Shown: one piece after another, positions 24,801 to 36,134 of the stretch
Layout of the letters: each line of letters begins with the position of its first letter
How positions within the stretch are numbered: the stretch's first letter is position 1
Assembly (NCBI RefSeq): GCF_963966145.1
Contig: NC_091047.1
Coordinates: 1,364,001-1,428,000, forward strand
Length of the DNA: 64,000 bases
Direction: 5' to 3'
Source: Tenebrio molitor
Taxonomy: Eukaryota > Arthropoda > Insecta > Coleoptera > Tenebrionidae
Notes under the pieces: generated by a model
Database searches by the model: none
What the model was told of the DNA's origin: nothing
What the model saw: only the letters and a program-made list of their open reading frames with translations
Made by a program: the position numbers and the translations under genes

Positions 24801-27800
24801 AGGGTTATAATTGGGGGTCTTATTGTTCGAAAATTGATCGATAGATTGATAGACAGATAAGTAACGTTCGTTCAAGAAAACATGTGATGCTTGCTTTTGT
24901 TTCCGTTAACGTGTGGTGTCGCTTCGTCAGCTGTCATTTAGCAAACAAGCATTTGTTTTAATTATTTCTTTTGTGGTGAACAATTCGTTGTAAAAATAAC
25001 CAGCGACGAGAATTTTTTTGAACGCTCGTTATAAAAAAAAATTCAGTTGTTACAATTTTTATTTTCGAAATTTCGCATGACAGTGGTAAGAGGGAGATTT
25101 AAAAATAAGGGATTTTTCCAATCGTTAATTTCTGAAGCAGGTGAGGGTCGTGAGCGGTGAAGATTGGTCCGAAGGAAAATTCGGCAGGAATAAATTCTCG
25201 AGAGACCTCGTCTCGAGTGGAGAATCGGCAACGGTACCGTCGGAATGGTAAAATTCGCGAAGCGTGTCCAAGAAGATCCGGCGCGTTCCGAAATTTGTTC
25301 GGTCGCGGAGGATCCAAAAACCGGAGCGAGTTCACCTTCGGCTCCACCGGATCCGGATATCGGAGTCCGTTAGAGGTCCGCGCACAGCACATAATCGATG
25401 ACCGTTAGTGCGGCGCGAGATTAATTCACCGGAACTGGTCCAGTCTCAGCATCCCGCATCCAAGAACCGACTCGTGCTGGACCTGTCCCCCGCCCAACCA
25501 ACCGCTCCATTGTCCCGCGACGTGAGGGTCCGGACCGGACACCGTAATGGGGTGCCGGATTAATAGAAAATTATGCTGCAGCCCCCCGCTCATCGCGATC
25601 TCGTCGACAATCCGGCGCGAAGGACCGGGGGCGCGGGAGCTTTTCTAATTAGTCGGCATTATCAGCGGTGCAGGGCGAACGAGGAACAAAACAATCGTCG
25701 CCGCCTTTCGTTGTCGGGTTTTTCCCGTGCGCCGCCTGCGACCCGCTTTCCCGTCATAAGAAGACACGGTTCGCAGATATTCGCGAGCAAAAAGCTCAAC
25801 TGGAAATATCTGCGGCAAATCTCCGGCAGCGTAATTTGCCAGACGGAGACGGAGATCGAGGAGCAGCGCCGGGCAGGGGCGGCGGCGGGGGCGCGACGCG
25901 GCGTAAATTCGCTCCGTTGACGAATACGTTAACCGGAAAATTTATGGCGGCGCGGCTGGGTAACCCTTCGCTCCCGACTTCTTCGACGAACGAAAAAGAA
26001 TCAAAACAATAACAACACACTAACGTTGTCGACGGTGAAAATCGAAGTTTCAATTAAAAGATCTCGCTTTAAGCCTCCGGCGTTTTGTGGTTCTTCACCA
26101 TCGAATACGCTTAATAGTGTGTGTAATGAAAATTTTATCCCAAACCATCACATTTATCACACGTGTGCAAAAAAATTCGTGGTCAAGTGACCCGGTTCCC
26201 GTATGGCGTATGGCGTTAGCAGTCAAACTGTTAATGTCAAACGTCATTTATTAAGTGAACGGTTGGTGGTGTAAAACTCTTCTTACTTTAAATTAATCAT
26301 TTAATATACAGTGGAATGTAAGGTGAGGTTATGTGTTGTACGTTAAAGCATATCAGCTTCAAAGACAATTTGTGTTTATAAAAAAAAAAAGAAAGAGGGA
26401 GAGAGAGAAACACGGTCTTCTTGATCACACATTTTTTGAACGGTCGTTGCATTAATCAGTTAAAAATGCGAGCGATACAATTGAAAAGATGACGATTGTT
26501 TGATTTATTGTAAATAAATTGAAGATCTATCGACACGAATTGATTACATAAACGAGTTATTTCTCGTTAGAGTTTTGGTTAAACGTAAACCTCAAACTAC
26601 ATTATGTATTCAGTGAACAAAAACAAATAACAACCATTGTTTTTCTGGTTTTTTTAATGCGACATGATGGTTTTTACGTTGAAATGATGATCCAGTTGAG
26701 GTCATGGACTTGAAGCAAATGTTGAAAGTGTAGGACAGAAAAGAAAAAAAATGAACAACATTACTATAAATTTCAGAAGCTGTCAAGAGTTGAGGACATA
26801 TAAAATAAATAGAGGTACAATCAAAATGAGGTTGTGCATCTGCAGAATGTGTCAATTAAAAGACCACGTACGTTTCGAAAAGAGAGAGAAAACCGCGGCT
26901 CGCTTGACCACAAATTTATTTGAACACTCGTTATAAAAGTACAAAGTGTCAGAACATTTATCAAAAGTCCTGTGGAATTGTGACGCTCTATAATTTTATT
27001 ATGTTGAACTCGTATGTCGAGTTGTTGAAGCCGTCAAATCAGACGTCAACAGTCAAATGTCAAATTATTAAATCTTAACGGCAGTTGAGAGTTCGACATC
27101 TTAGTTGTTTTGTTTGTGATTTTCTTTAGTTTTTCTATATTCTAATTACATACTTTTTATCTTACAATCAGTTTTTATTAAAAACTTGTCATTAATGGAC
27201 TTACATAACCTCTGCTTTTCTATTTGGTACCACAACATGCTACAGAGCGGCACAAATCAAACATATTCGAATTCCACGGAACTCTTGATGTATCTACGTC
27301 CTTTTATAGACACTTTGTATACGTGTCTCCGAAATAAGTAAATTAATTTTAGCCAGTGACAGGTCTCGCCAAGAACCACAAAATTGTTATGTACCATTTT
27401 TGGAAATATAATTTTCATTTCAGTATTTTACCGCCCCATAAATTAACGGGCTGTCTATTTACTCGTATTTTCTTCCCAATAACAGTGACCGTGAAATAAT
27501 AGTTTTTGTAAAATCAGCGCAAAACATTGTGTTTTTAGAATAAAGTTTTTTCGCTCTGCGGCCTAGGTAGACATAACAGCATTGATTACATTTTCAGTTG
27601 GTTTTATGCGACTCCAACAGGCAGATGTGTTTACGTGTTGATTCCGTCATTTAAGCAAAAATTTTGTTAAAACGAAACGTTTATTTTCAAATAGTGAATA
27701 CATTGATATGTGTTGGTGTATGGTGAATCGTGCGGGAATGCCCCTCGAGCTTCTTCTTGTGGGGTTACATGGAGAACTTGGTATATTCGGTCCCAATTGA

Positions 27801-28419
27801 TGCAATTGGCCCCGAAACACAAAAAATCAACTTTGAAGCAATGCCTGTTTTTTGGTTGGTTAGTAGGCAACTAAACGCAGGTCGGTGACATTTTATTTTT
27901 TAAATAAGTATAATAATTAAGAACGACATCTCCAGCGAGCTCCTGTTAAGAATGAAAGTATTTGACGTTTTGCCATAAATTTCACAGAAATGCCACCATA
28001 ACTCATGCCACACAAAAGTCCCTAGAAAAAATACTAAAATTACTATTACCATGAAATGTACTTATAACACTCGTTTTATAAGACGCACTGTGACACTCGT
28101 TCTGTTGGGGCACGACGAACGCAGTGAGGAGAGCAACTCGTGTCACAATCAAGATATATGTGATCATGACTGATGTTTCACCTAAACTGTCACGAAACTG
28201 CCGCCAGTATCTCATTTTAATAAAATTATGTTAGTGAAATGTACAATGTGTGCGAAATTCCGTGCTCGCCACTGTACAACGTGATCAAGAATGACTGAAT
28301 CTGTTGATAACAATGAAAATTTGAATGATTTTGGTATCACAGTAATCTGACGCATTTCCGATTGTCAACTTTGACAACATTGACAGGCAAATTTGCTCGT
28401 TCCATGCTTTTTTCCTTTG
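24801..28419. other. Spacer with a GC-rich island at 25140-26040
   Basis: AT-rich DNA interrupted by one GC-rich island. Two partly similar segments (26385-26450 and 26878-26940) share a purine-rich run, a TTGAYCACAMATTT-like word and TTTGAACRNTCGTT; a third TTTGAACGCTCGTTATAAAA word is at about 25017. This suggests an old dispersed repeat. No gene is supported. Confidence 0.4.
28085..28150. repeat. Imperfect hairpin, possible member of the short hairpin group
   Basis: CACTGTGACACTCGTT at about 28085 pairs imperfectly with AACTCGTGTCACAA ending at about 28148, across a GC-rich loop. The arms are short, so relation to the hairpins at 13420, 49214 and 51997 is uncertain. Confidence 0.3.
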
Positions 28420-29056
28420 CCTACTTCTCTTAACGACATCCTGTGTATGGCATTTCTTCTTATAGTTTTATCGGTGTTTCTGTCTCTTAACGTAATTCTT
28501 ATTTTTTGTTATGTATACTTTGTTTCGACTTTTGTTTCATTAACATAAGTTAGACTCGGTCTTACTACTGTTTTTTTTATATACGCTTTTACCTTGCTTT
28601 CTTGTCTCACGTATTTATTTCTCCATATTGTGTCATTCACTTGTGTTGTTTTTGTTATTTGGAATGTTTGTCTTTAGGTTTCTGTCGCTCGTTATTTGTG
28701 CTCCTAGGCAGTTCTATTCCATTTTTCATCTGTCTCTAACTTACGTATCCTTGGTTCTTTGCTTATTATAACTATCGATTTTGTTTTACTTGTTGATATA
28801 ATCATGTTATACTTTTTCCCACTCACATTTAATCGATGCCGTAGTATTTGTGATCTGTCCTCGTTTTTGCTATTAACATCACATCATCAGCGTAGCACAC
28901 GATATTAACATCCAGTTCTCTTACACTTCTTATAAGTTTGTCCATAATTAAATTAAAGAGAACAGAACTCAAAGAGTCTCCTTGTCGAATACCTGTATTC
29001 GCAATGGAAATTTCTTTATCGGTAATTAATTTTGTTCGATAATGAAATCGGTATCG
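28420..29056 (-). pseudogene. RTE-like non-LTR reverse transcriptase remnant (YADD region)
   Basis: Minus-strand translation from 29056 reads YRFHYRTKL...TGIRQGDSLSSVLFN, then CYADDVML, the reverse-transcriptase catalytic box. After frame changes it continues with LGAQITSDRNL, TVVRPSLTYVNET and LRDRNTDKTIRRNAIHRM. These are the usual successive blocks of RTE-like elements, where the last carries the chromosomal-copy C-terminal helix pattern. The two catalytic aspartates are present, but frameshifts and the missing endonuclease and N-terminal RT show that the copy is dead. It ends abruptly at the GC-rich block to its right. Confidence 0.75.
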
Positions 29057-30362
29057 AGGAAGGTGAGGTGGCTTTCGGGATGGTTTAACGCGGTCACTCT
29101 CGTTTTTACGATCGGTAACGGTGTCCGCGGATCGGATCGTGTCGTGAATCTAAGGTGGCACGGCACTGGCGGCGGCCCCGTTGCCGGTCTGCTACCTAAT
29201 TAGCGGGATCCTCTGATGTGCGATCTCACGGCCGCCGCTGTTAGCGGCTGTCGCGCCGGACCCCACCTCGTCTGCAGTCGGCGCGACTCCCCGTCACACT
29301 CGACGGTCGAAGCCACGTCGGAGCTGGCACCGGCCCCACCTGGGCCGCTTCCGCCGCCGCCGCCACCGCGCCCCGTCTCATCGGTCGGCTAACGAGCCCG
29401 CAAAAATAACGCACCGCTAATTATCAATTAGGGCCGGGCGGATTAACGCGCAACGGCGCGCCCGTTCCGACGCGGGCGACATCTGCACGTCGGCCGCCGC
29501 CTTCGGCCGGAGGAAATTTTTCGTTGTCGGGGCGATCAAAGCGAGCGGCGGCTCCGCTAATTTGCGCCGCGCGGCTCAAGGCTGGCCGGCGAGGTGATCG
29601 CCCCAAACGTCACCCTCGACCCGTCAAAACCGTAAGTGACGGCTCGTCGGGGCGGGACGCTTAAACGAGTTATTTTCGGGGGCGCCGCTCCGGCTGCGGA
29701 ACGTTTCAATTCCAGTTCCACAATTAACTAAAACTTGGGAAATTAGACGGCCCGAGTCGTGCGTTTGAAATCCGGCGATTCCACTCGCGAAGAGCTCTTA
29801 ATAAATTAGGAGCTGGCGCGAGATACCTGAACGTCTATCCCCGGGATATATTAACGTTATTTCGTCGAGTCGGTTCGAGACGCGAGTCAATTACCTCCGT
29901 GGAGGAAAAAATTAAGCGACGGGGGCGGTTCCAGTTATACGCCAGTCGTGTCGTGTTTGTTTGTCTTCGATAACGCGTGATGGGGGACAAGGCGCGAGTC
30001 GGCGGCGGAGGACGGTTAAAAACGCTCGGCGAGGCTCGACCGGCGTGTGAACAAATCCGGGGCGTCATCGTCGGCGAATCGCCGCCGACGGCCGTCGTGC
30101 TTAAGGTCGCGATTCGCCGCACCGCCGGGATGCTGGGGTAGTCCCGGTCGGAAAGGGTTGATAGGTCGGAGGTCGCCGCTGGACCGCCGAAGCTGGACGC
30201 GACTCCTCCGTCCGACTAAACGTTGTAACGGTTTAATCCAACAGGTTTACGTTTATGGATTTTCCCCGCTAACAAGACTCGCCGAAAGCAACGACGATAA
30301 AGACCAACGGCGCGTCAAAATCGAACATGGGCTCGAAATAAATGCAACTTTCCATTAAAACA
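29057..30362. other. GC-rich block 3' of IFT52
   Basis: CpG-dense DNA with CTAATTAGCGG and CGCTAATTATC words. It lies downstream of the IFT52 stop and poly(A) signal. No gene is supported. Confidence 0.4.
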
Positions 30363-30368
30363 TTTATT
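30363..30368 (-). terminator. Candidate poly(A) signal overlapping the IFT52 stop codon
   Basis: On the minus strand the final codons read ATC AAA TAA ATG, so AATAAA spans 30368-30363 and overlaps the TAA stop at 30364-30366. If used, it gives a very short 3' UTR. Confidence 0.45.
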
Positions 30369-32601
30369 TGATCGTATCTATGCTCTTGAAGGCGGCGATC
30401 TGCGCGCCGATGTGGTGCAGGAGGTTGGCCGCCCCCTCGACCCGTCCGTCCGCTTTGACGATCTTGCCGCACTCCTTCACGAAGAACTCCAGGTCGGCGT
30501 CGTCGGCCTCCTCAGCCGTCACGGCGTACTTGTTCGCGAACTGGGCCAGCTTCGAGAAGACGGAACTGAAGGCCTCGTCCAGATCGAACAGCTCGAGAGG
30601 CGGGGGCGGCAGCTCGCGGAACGAGGGAGGAAACACCTGCAAGAAGTAGTCAGCGTTAGAGAGAGACGCCGGCGGCGGCGGTTGAGTGCGGCCGACATCC
30701 GACTTAACCAAATCAAACGGGGCGAAGTGCCCAAGAATTAACGAGCGCCCCCCCGATCTCGAAACGCTTTCGACGGTCAGGAAAAAATTCACGTCGGCCG
30801 TGAAAATCGACCAAACAGGTGAACGGGGCGTCGTAAATCACACCTCCGGTGTGCCTCCTCGGCCTTCGACACTGCGCCCGTTTCGTTTCGTTTTTTTGTC
30901 GTGCTTTTTGCCCCGCACGTGACCCGATCAAATTAATGAGTATTCAGTTTCACCTACCGCCGCCTGGAGGGGCGGCAGCGGCGCTTCGAACTTCGGCGTA
31001 ATGATCTTGAGGGGTTGATGTTTCACTCCCAATTCGTCGTACAATTTGAGCGCTTCGGGAACTGCAAAACAATGAGTCGCGTTGTAGATCACAGTTGAGT
31101 AAATAATATCGCTCGACGTGGCGAGCGAGCCGGCAGAGTTACCCAAATTCGTATTCATCGAGTACGTTTTTTGGTCAAACAGTTGGGTGTAATCTATGGA
31201 AATCGTGTGACTTATTGCATCGGTCAGGCAGAGCTTCGGCCTTTCCGCCAACTCCGCCGTGTCTGGTACGATGTGGTGGTCGGAAATCTGAAACAGGAGG
31301 CGTGACCGACCGGTCTAAACACTCGCATCGGATATCGCTTGAACTCGATCCGTCACGAAAAATAAAGGAAACGTACCTACGCAAACAAATCCACCGCCAC
31401 CGCCGCCGGATAAAAATCCCATCCGGTGAAAACACCGACCTCCAAAAATATCCGCAACGGTTTTCCTCGCCGGAGCCCCCGGCCAAAAATGACGCGAGCC
31501 GCCGCTGCCCAGGTTTCGCGAGAAAACGACGTTGTACAGGTGGTATTTCGCCCAACCGTGACGTTCGACGGGTTCCGCGAGGATTTTTATTTATCGTTGG
31601 CGGCGGTCGGTTCTTTCGAACGGACGCGAATCCAAGCGACACCGCCGCGGGGGCGGGCTCACGTCTATGTCGTCGTGGTCGGACGGCGCGAACCTCACGC
31701 TGTGCGAATTGGTGAGAAAGTCGAAGAGCAACTCTCTGAACTTCTCGTTGGCCTCCTGGTCGATGTACTTGTCGGCGAACATGTGACCCGAGCCGACGGC
31801 GACCAGGCGGCCCCCTGAAAAGCCGTTGAGACCGCCGCCAGAGCTCCTCTCGCACGCACTCACCGCTGGCCGGGTCATAATGCAGGGCGCCCAGGGGGCG
31901 ATCCACCGGGAAAGACGCCGATCCACTTGTGAAAGCCACCACGCTCGGCTTGCTGACGTTCATCGTGCAGCCGAAAGGATATACGAGATTTATGCCGACT
32001 TTATCCCTATTTAGAGAGGTATTTATGGAGCTGTCGCCGATAAAACACTCCTTGGGGTGGAAATACTTGTAGTAGTGGGTGCGGATCAGCGAATCTGCAA
32101 AAATGTTACAACCCCCACAATTTTTCAAAATCCGCTCCTACCCATGTTCGGTACTATTCCGAATTCCTCCAAAAGTATGTTGGTATTGCTGGTGTCGTTG
32201 TGGTTGCTCTCCGACAGCAGCACCAGGATCCTACCCCCGTCCTTGACGAACGTCTTCAAGCAGTCCAACTCGTTCTCGTCGAAGGGCTGCTGCGACCCCG
32301 CCAGGATCAGGAGCGTGCAATTTTGCAGCAGCTGCGGGCTGATGTCGTCCTTGTTTCTGGACGATTCGTTGATAAAACAATTGATCGTCAAACGTCACCT
32401 GTCACTCACATGATCACCTTCCAGTAGATTTTCAGCTTGCGCTGGAATATTTTGTAGTTCTCGTTCAACCTGAACAGCTCTCGCTTGGAGTTGTTGAAGA
32501 TGATCGTGTTCTTGTTCTCGGCGGAGGCGTCCTGGAAACGGTAAACGGGTCCGTTGCATTTTACGGCGATTTTTACTCACCTCGACTGGTGCCATTTTCA
32601 T
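30364..32601 (-). CDS. IFT52: Intraflagellar transport protein 52, complete eight-exon gene
   Basis: Exons on the minus strand are 32601-32581, 32531-32410, 32356-32142, 32094-31864, 31814-31663, 31287-31143, 31061-30958 and 30636-30364. All junctions are GT-AG with matching phases; the total is 1263 bases, 420 residues plus stop, close to the usual family length of about 430. Diagnostic blocks are NTIIFNNSKRELFRLNENYK near the start, TFVKDGGRILVLLSESN, NTNILLEEFGI, YYKYFHPKEC, LVYPFGCTMNVSKPSVV, GSGHMFADKYIDQEANEK, LKLYDELGVKHQPL, and the signature FPPSFRELPPPPLELFDLDE. IFT52 is a core subunit of the IFT-B1 particle. Its N-terminal GIFT-like domain and central region bind IFT88/IFT70 and IFT46, and the particle carries cargo to cilia tips. 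In insects this means sensory cilia and sperm. A second in-frame ATG lies two codons downstream, so the exact start is open. Introns are 47-53 bp except for three of 81, 321 and 375 bp. Confidence 0.95.
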
Positions 32602-32809
32602 ATTTGTTTACATCGACAGCGGGCGCGGTTGCCTGGCAACGAAGGGTTAATGTCGATATCACGGCCGAGGCGCAATTTTCAAATCTCGTTCGAACCTGAC
32701 GCGAATAAACGAGATTGTTCCGTCAAAATCGTTATTTCTTAATTCGATGACGTTAATTACCTTAATTTCAATTGTGATTTGTAATTATTACGATTACGAC
32801 GATTATTAC

Positions 32810-33578
32810 CATGACCAACTTCATTAAACTATGTTATGGCCATCCCAAATGTCGAAAAAACGTAAACCAAATGACAAGCCGATGATGGAGATGAAGTGGC
32901 GATATCTAGTGAAATTTAGAATAACCACACATTTAAAAAGTTAAGTATCAGGTTATGTTATATGCCATTTCATTGTCAAAAACTGTCAGTTTATACGTTT
33001 TCGTCGTGGAACCTGATCATTTCGTAGTAAAACGATGCAAGAATTACAGAAATCGAGGTTTTAAGACGCTAACTTTCCTCTAAATACGTTTTTACACCCG
33101 CAAGTATGAAAAAACACAGCAAAACCGCTCTGAATGGGAATTTCGTCGTGGAACTTGATCATTTCGGAGTAAAACGATGCAAGAATTACAGAATTCGAGG
33201 TTTTAAGACGCTAACTTTCCTCTAAATACGTTTTTACACACGCAAGTATGAAAGATCACAGCAAAACTGCTCCGAATGGGAATTTCGTCGTGGAGCTTGA
33301 TCATTTCGGAGTAAAACGATGCAAGAATTACAGAATTCGAGGTTCTAAGACGCCAACTAATTTTTCATGTTCCTGCCATAGTGTCATAAAAGTATAAACT
33401 GACAGTTTTTGACAATGAAATGGCATATAACATAACCTGATATTTAACTTTTTAAATGTGTGGTTATTCTAAATTTCACTAGATATCGCCACTTCATCTC
33501 CATCATCGGCTTGTCATTTGGTTTACGTTTTTTCGACATTTGGGATGGCCATAACATAGTTTAATGAAGTTGGTCATG
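32810..33578. mobile_element. Long-TIR transposable element with a tandem-repeat core
   Basis: Two arms of about 185-190 bases (32810-32999 and 33391-33578) are near-identical inverted copies. The outer ends read CATGACCAACTTCATTAAAC and its complement. The heptamer TTATTAC flanks both ends directly (32803-32809 and 33579-33585) and is a plausible target duplication. The core (33002-33360) is a 142-bp tandem array. There is no transposase, so it is non-autonomous. The superfamily is unclear: a 7-bp duplication does not match TA-specific elements and is one short of the hAT pattern. Confidence 0.85.
33002..33360. repeat. 142-bp tandem repeat, about 2.5 copies, inside the TIR element
   Basis: Units beginning CGTCGTGGARCYTGATCATT start at 33002, 33144 and 33286, an exact period of 142. 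The third copy is cut after about 75 bases. Copies differ by only a few substitutions, so the array is young or homogenised. No reading frame spans it. Confidence 0.9.
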
Positions 33579-33585
33579 TTATTAC

Positions 33586-36101
33586 GACATTGAAGCGTCA
33601 TCTCGCGCCGAACTGACCGACCAATTCGAATCTCGAGCGAAGTCCGTTTAGCATCTCGAAGTTTTTCGTTCATCTCTCGGCGTACTTCACACGGTCATCA
33701 ATAGAAGGCGTCGCTTCACGTGCGCCAACATACAAAAATAAACTGTATAATTGTCTTCAGTCCGCTTCAGCTACTTTTTAAAGCGATTCCCATATTTCAA
33801 TTGATTTGGAAATGTGTGACACGTAGTGCTAAGTTACACTTTTTGATTCTGCAAAGCTTTATGGCACAGAACACTTAAGGTCAGGTCATCAGGTCTCTAT
33901 GGTAAATTGACTGACATTTATAATTTTTTTGTAATGTTATTTGTTTTTTTTTTAAACCGGGTACTTTGGCAACAACAACTTCAGCGTCCTCTTCCGGCCT
34001 GTGGACGTTGCGCACAAGCCAAGACGCAAACCAAGGACACAATTAATGCACCCACTTTGCATTTTATAGTATTTTATTTTATCTACGTGCGCCAACATTA
34101 ATTCTAAATTCTCGTAAGTCGGTTTTTTGCATTATTGAGAACTATGTACTAGGAAGGCCCCTTTAGAACACTTTGTTTTTTTAAAGGTTTTGACATGTTT
34201 TTAAAGCATATTAAAAAAGCCTTTGTTAAAAGTTAAAATTTGCCTTTTTGCCTTGTTTTTTGTTGGGCCCCTTCAGCACACACACCGTGGAGGGAGAAAA
34301 CTTGTCCAGGACGAAATTAAAAAAAGGCTATATTCTATCTCGTGATTCGGAAGTCACGTTAAGCCATTGGTCCCGGTCTATTGAGTTGGTCATCATCCCC
34401 CTCATAGATTTGTAAACCAGTCCTAGACTGTGAAACAAATTTATAATAAATGGAAAACTTTATTTCTGTAAAATAAATGATCAAGTTTTTGAAATTATTC
34501 TTAATGAAGAACTTAATTTATTAAAAAAAGTTACAATTATTTTAATCACAAACTTACCTAGTGAAGAACAAAAAAAATTCACTGTCAAAAAGCCAGAACA
34601 GCATTAATTGCGTGTTTCTGCATCAGTATCTGAACTAATCAGTAGTATTTGTTGCAAAAAACCAATAAAAATTAACATTTGTTGTTGTCTGAACGTGAAA
34701 CATCAATGGTAGCAAAAAAGCGTCATTTGAAACGAAAAACACCTGTTTTAGAAAAAAGAACAAAATCAATACCTTTATTCAAATATTTTTATTTTTTAAA
34801 TTTTTTTACCAGGTTATGCATTTGACCATTTGACTATTTTACATGTATGTTCCCTCTTGGTAGAGGGAACTTATCCCACAAAAATCCTACTACCCTTAGT
34901 TCTCGGGGCTCTAGGTCATTTTTTCTAATAACAAGGATATCTTTGCCAGTGAACATTGGATGGGCAGATGCATTAACCTTCCTGTATAAATCTTGGAAAG
35001 ATTTATTGAATGCTCTTAATGTTAAATTCCTTTTTTTTTAAATGTCTTTGCTTAAGCCTGGCAAACTCTGCGAATCTTTCATGGCGTTCATGTATTTCTT
35101 GATTCAATTTGTTTTGATCAAAGTAGTCAAGAAAACTTCTCACATCAATCAAATTTGTTTTGGACATCTTGTCCCAATTGAAATTTGCCTAAAAGATAAC
35201 AATGACAATTACCTTTATTTTAAATTAATTTTCAACAATCAAAATCACATTAATAGAATATGTGTAGAATAGCAACCGCAACCATATATATACATAATTT
35301 TTTCTATTTTGCCGCTTTATACCATTTTATAAATAAAAAAATAAAAATTTTAAATGTAGGGAATTTTGCGGTGGTTGGTGACATTTTTTATTTGGCATAA
35401 TTTTAGCCGGCTGTGAAAAAAATTAATTGAAAACGTCAGATTTTTTTTATTTTCGCATTTGATGTTTGAAAATGAATGCTGAAGAAAGTTTATCACTAAC
35501 GCCGCCGCAAATTAGGCAAATTGCCCAAAAGACGTGAGAAAATTTACTGCCGGAGAAGTCCAAATCCCAGAATGAAAATTAAACGTTTTGTTCCTTCTTA
35601 TTTACTAATTTGCTTTGTTCTCTGCGAGATTTATTTTTTGACGTCTGTCAGTTGACACTTCAGGCTACCAACATCAATACAGTAAATTTACTAGTTATTT
35701 TCGACACTCAAAATTTGAAAATTTTCCCCTGTGTGAATCCGTGGACCTTTAAAACGCTCGTTTTACTCGCGTTTTAAATTGGCCCACTCATGCGAAAAAA
35801 TCCCAATTTACAAACGAATCCGTTAAAAAAACTACTAATTATGAATGAAAAATTTTATAATTGCGTTAAAAAATGACACGCTACACTTTTTTTAACGCAA
35901 AATGCGTACAAAGATGAACCGCTATGGCACTTTTTTTAACGGTTCTTGACCGAATCAAAAATCACATATTTTATGAACGCAAACGAATGAAAAAACTTGC
36001 ATTTTTTGACGGACGTTAAAAAAAGCATGTCCGACATTAAATCGTGTGATCTTTTGTGACTGTATCGATATCGTGCAAAAAAAAACGCTTTGGATGTATA
36101 C
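33586..36101. other. AT-rich spacer between IFT52 and the MDC1-like gene
   Basis: No gene is supported. A segment at about 34320-34400 (TCACGTTAAGCCATTGGTCC) recalls 3' ends of insect non-LTR elements, but too weakly for a call. Near 35735-35800 there is a short GCTCGTTTTACTCGCGTTTTAAATT word group. The remainder is low-complexity AT. Confidence 0.4.
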
Positions 36102-36107
36102 TTTATT
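36102..36107 (-). terminator. Candidate poly(A) signal of the MDC1-like gene
   Basis: AATAAA on the minus strand, 28 bases past the TGA stop (36135-36137). It implies a short 3' UTR, as for IFT52. Confidence 0.5.
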
Positions 36108-36134
36108 AAAATTGATTTGCAAAATATATATCTT

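Noticed and set aside
33002..33360. Regularly spaced repeats that could be mistaken for a CRISPR-like array
   Set aside because: The 142-bp units are contiguous, with no unique spacers, and lie inside a eukaryotic TIR element.
34320..34410. Possible 3' end of a non-LTR retrotransposon
   Set aside because: Resemblance rests on one short GC-rich word group and no ORF remnant is adjacent; too weak to annotate.
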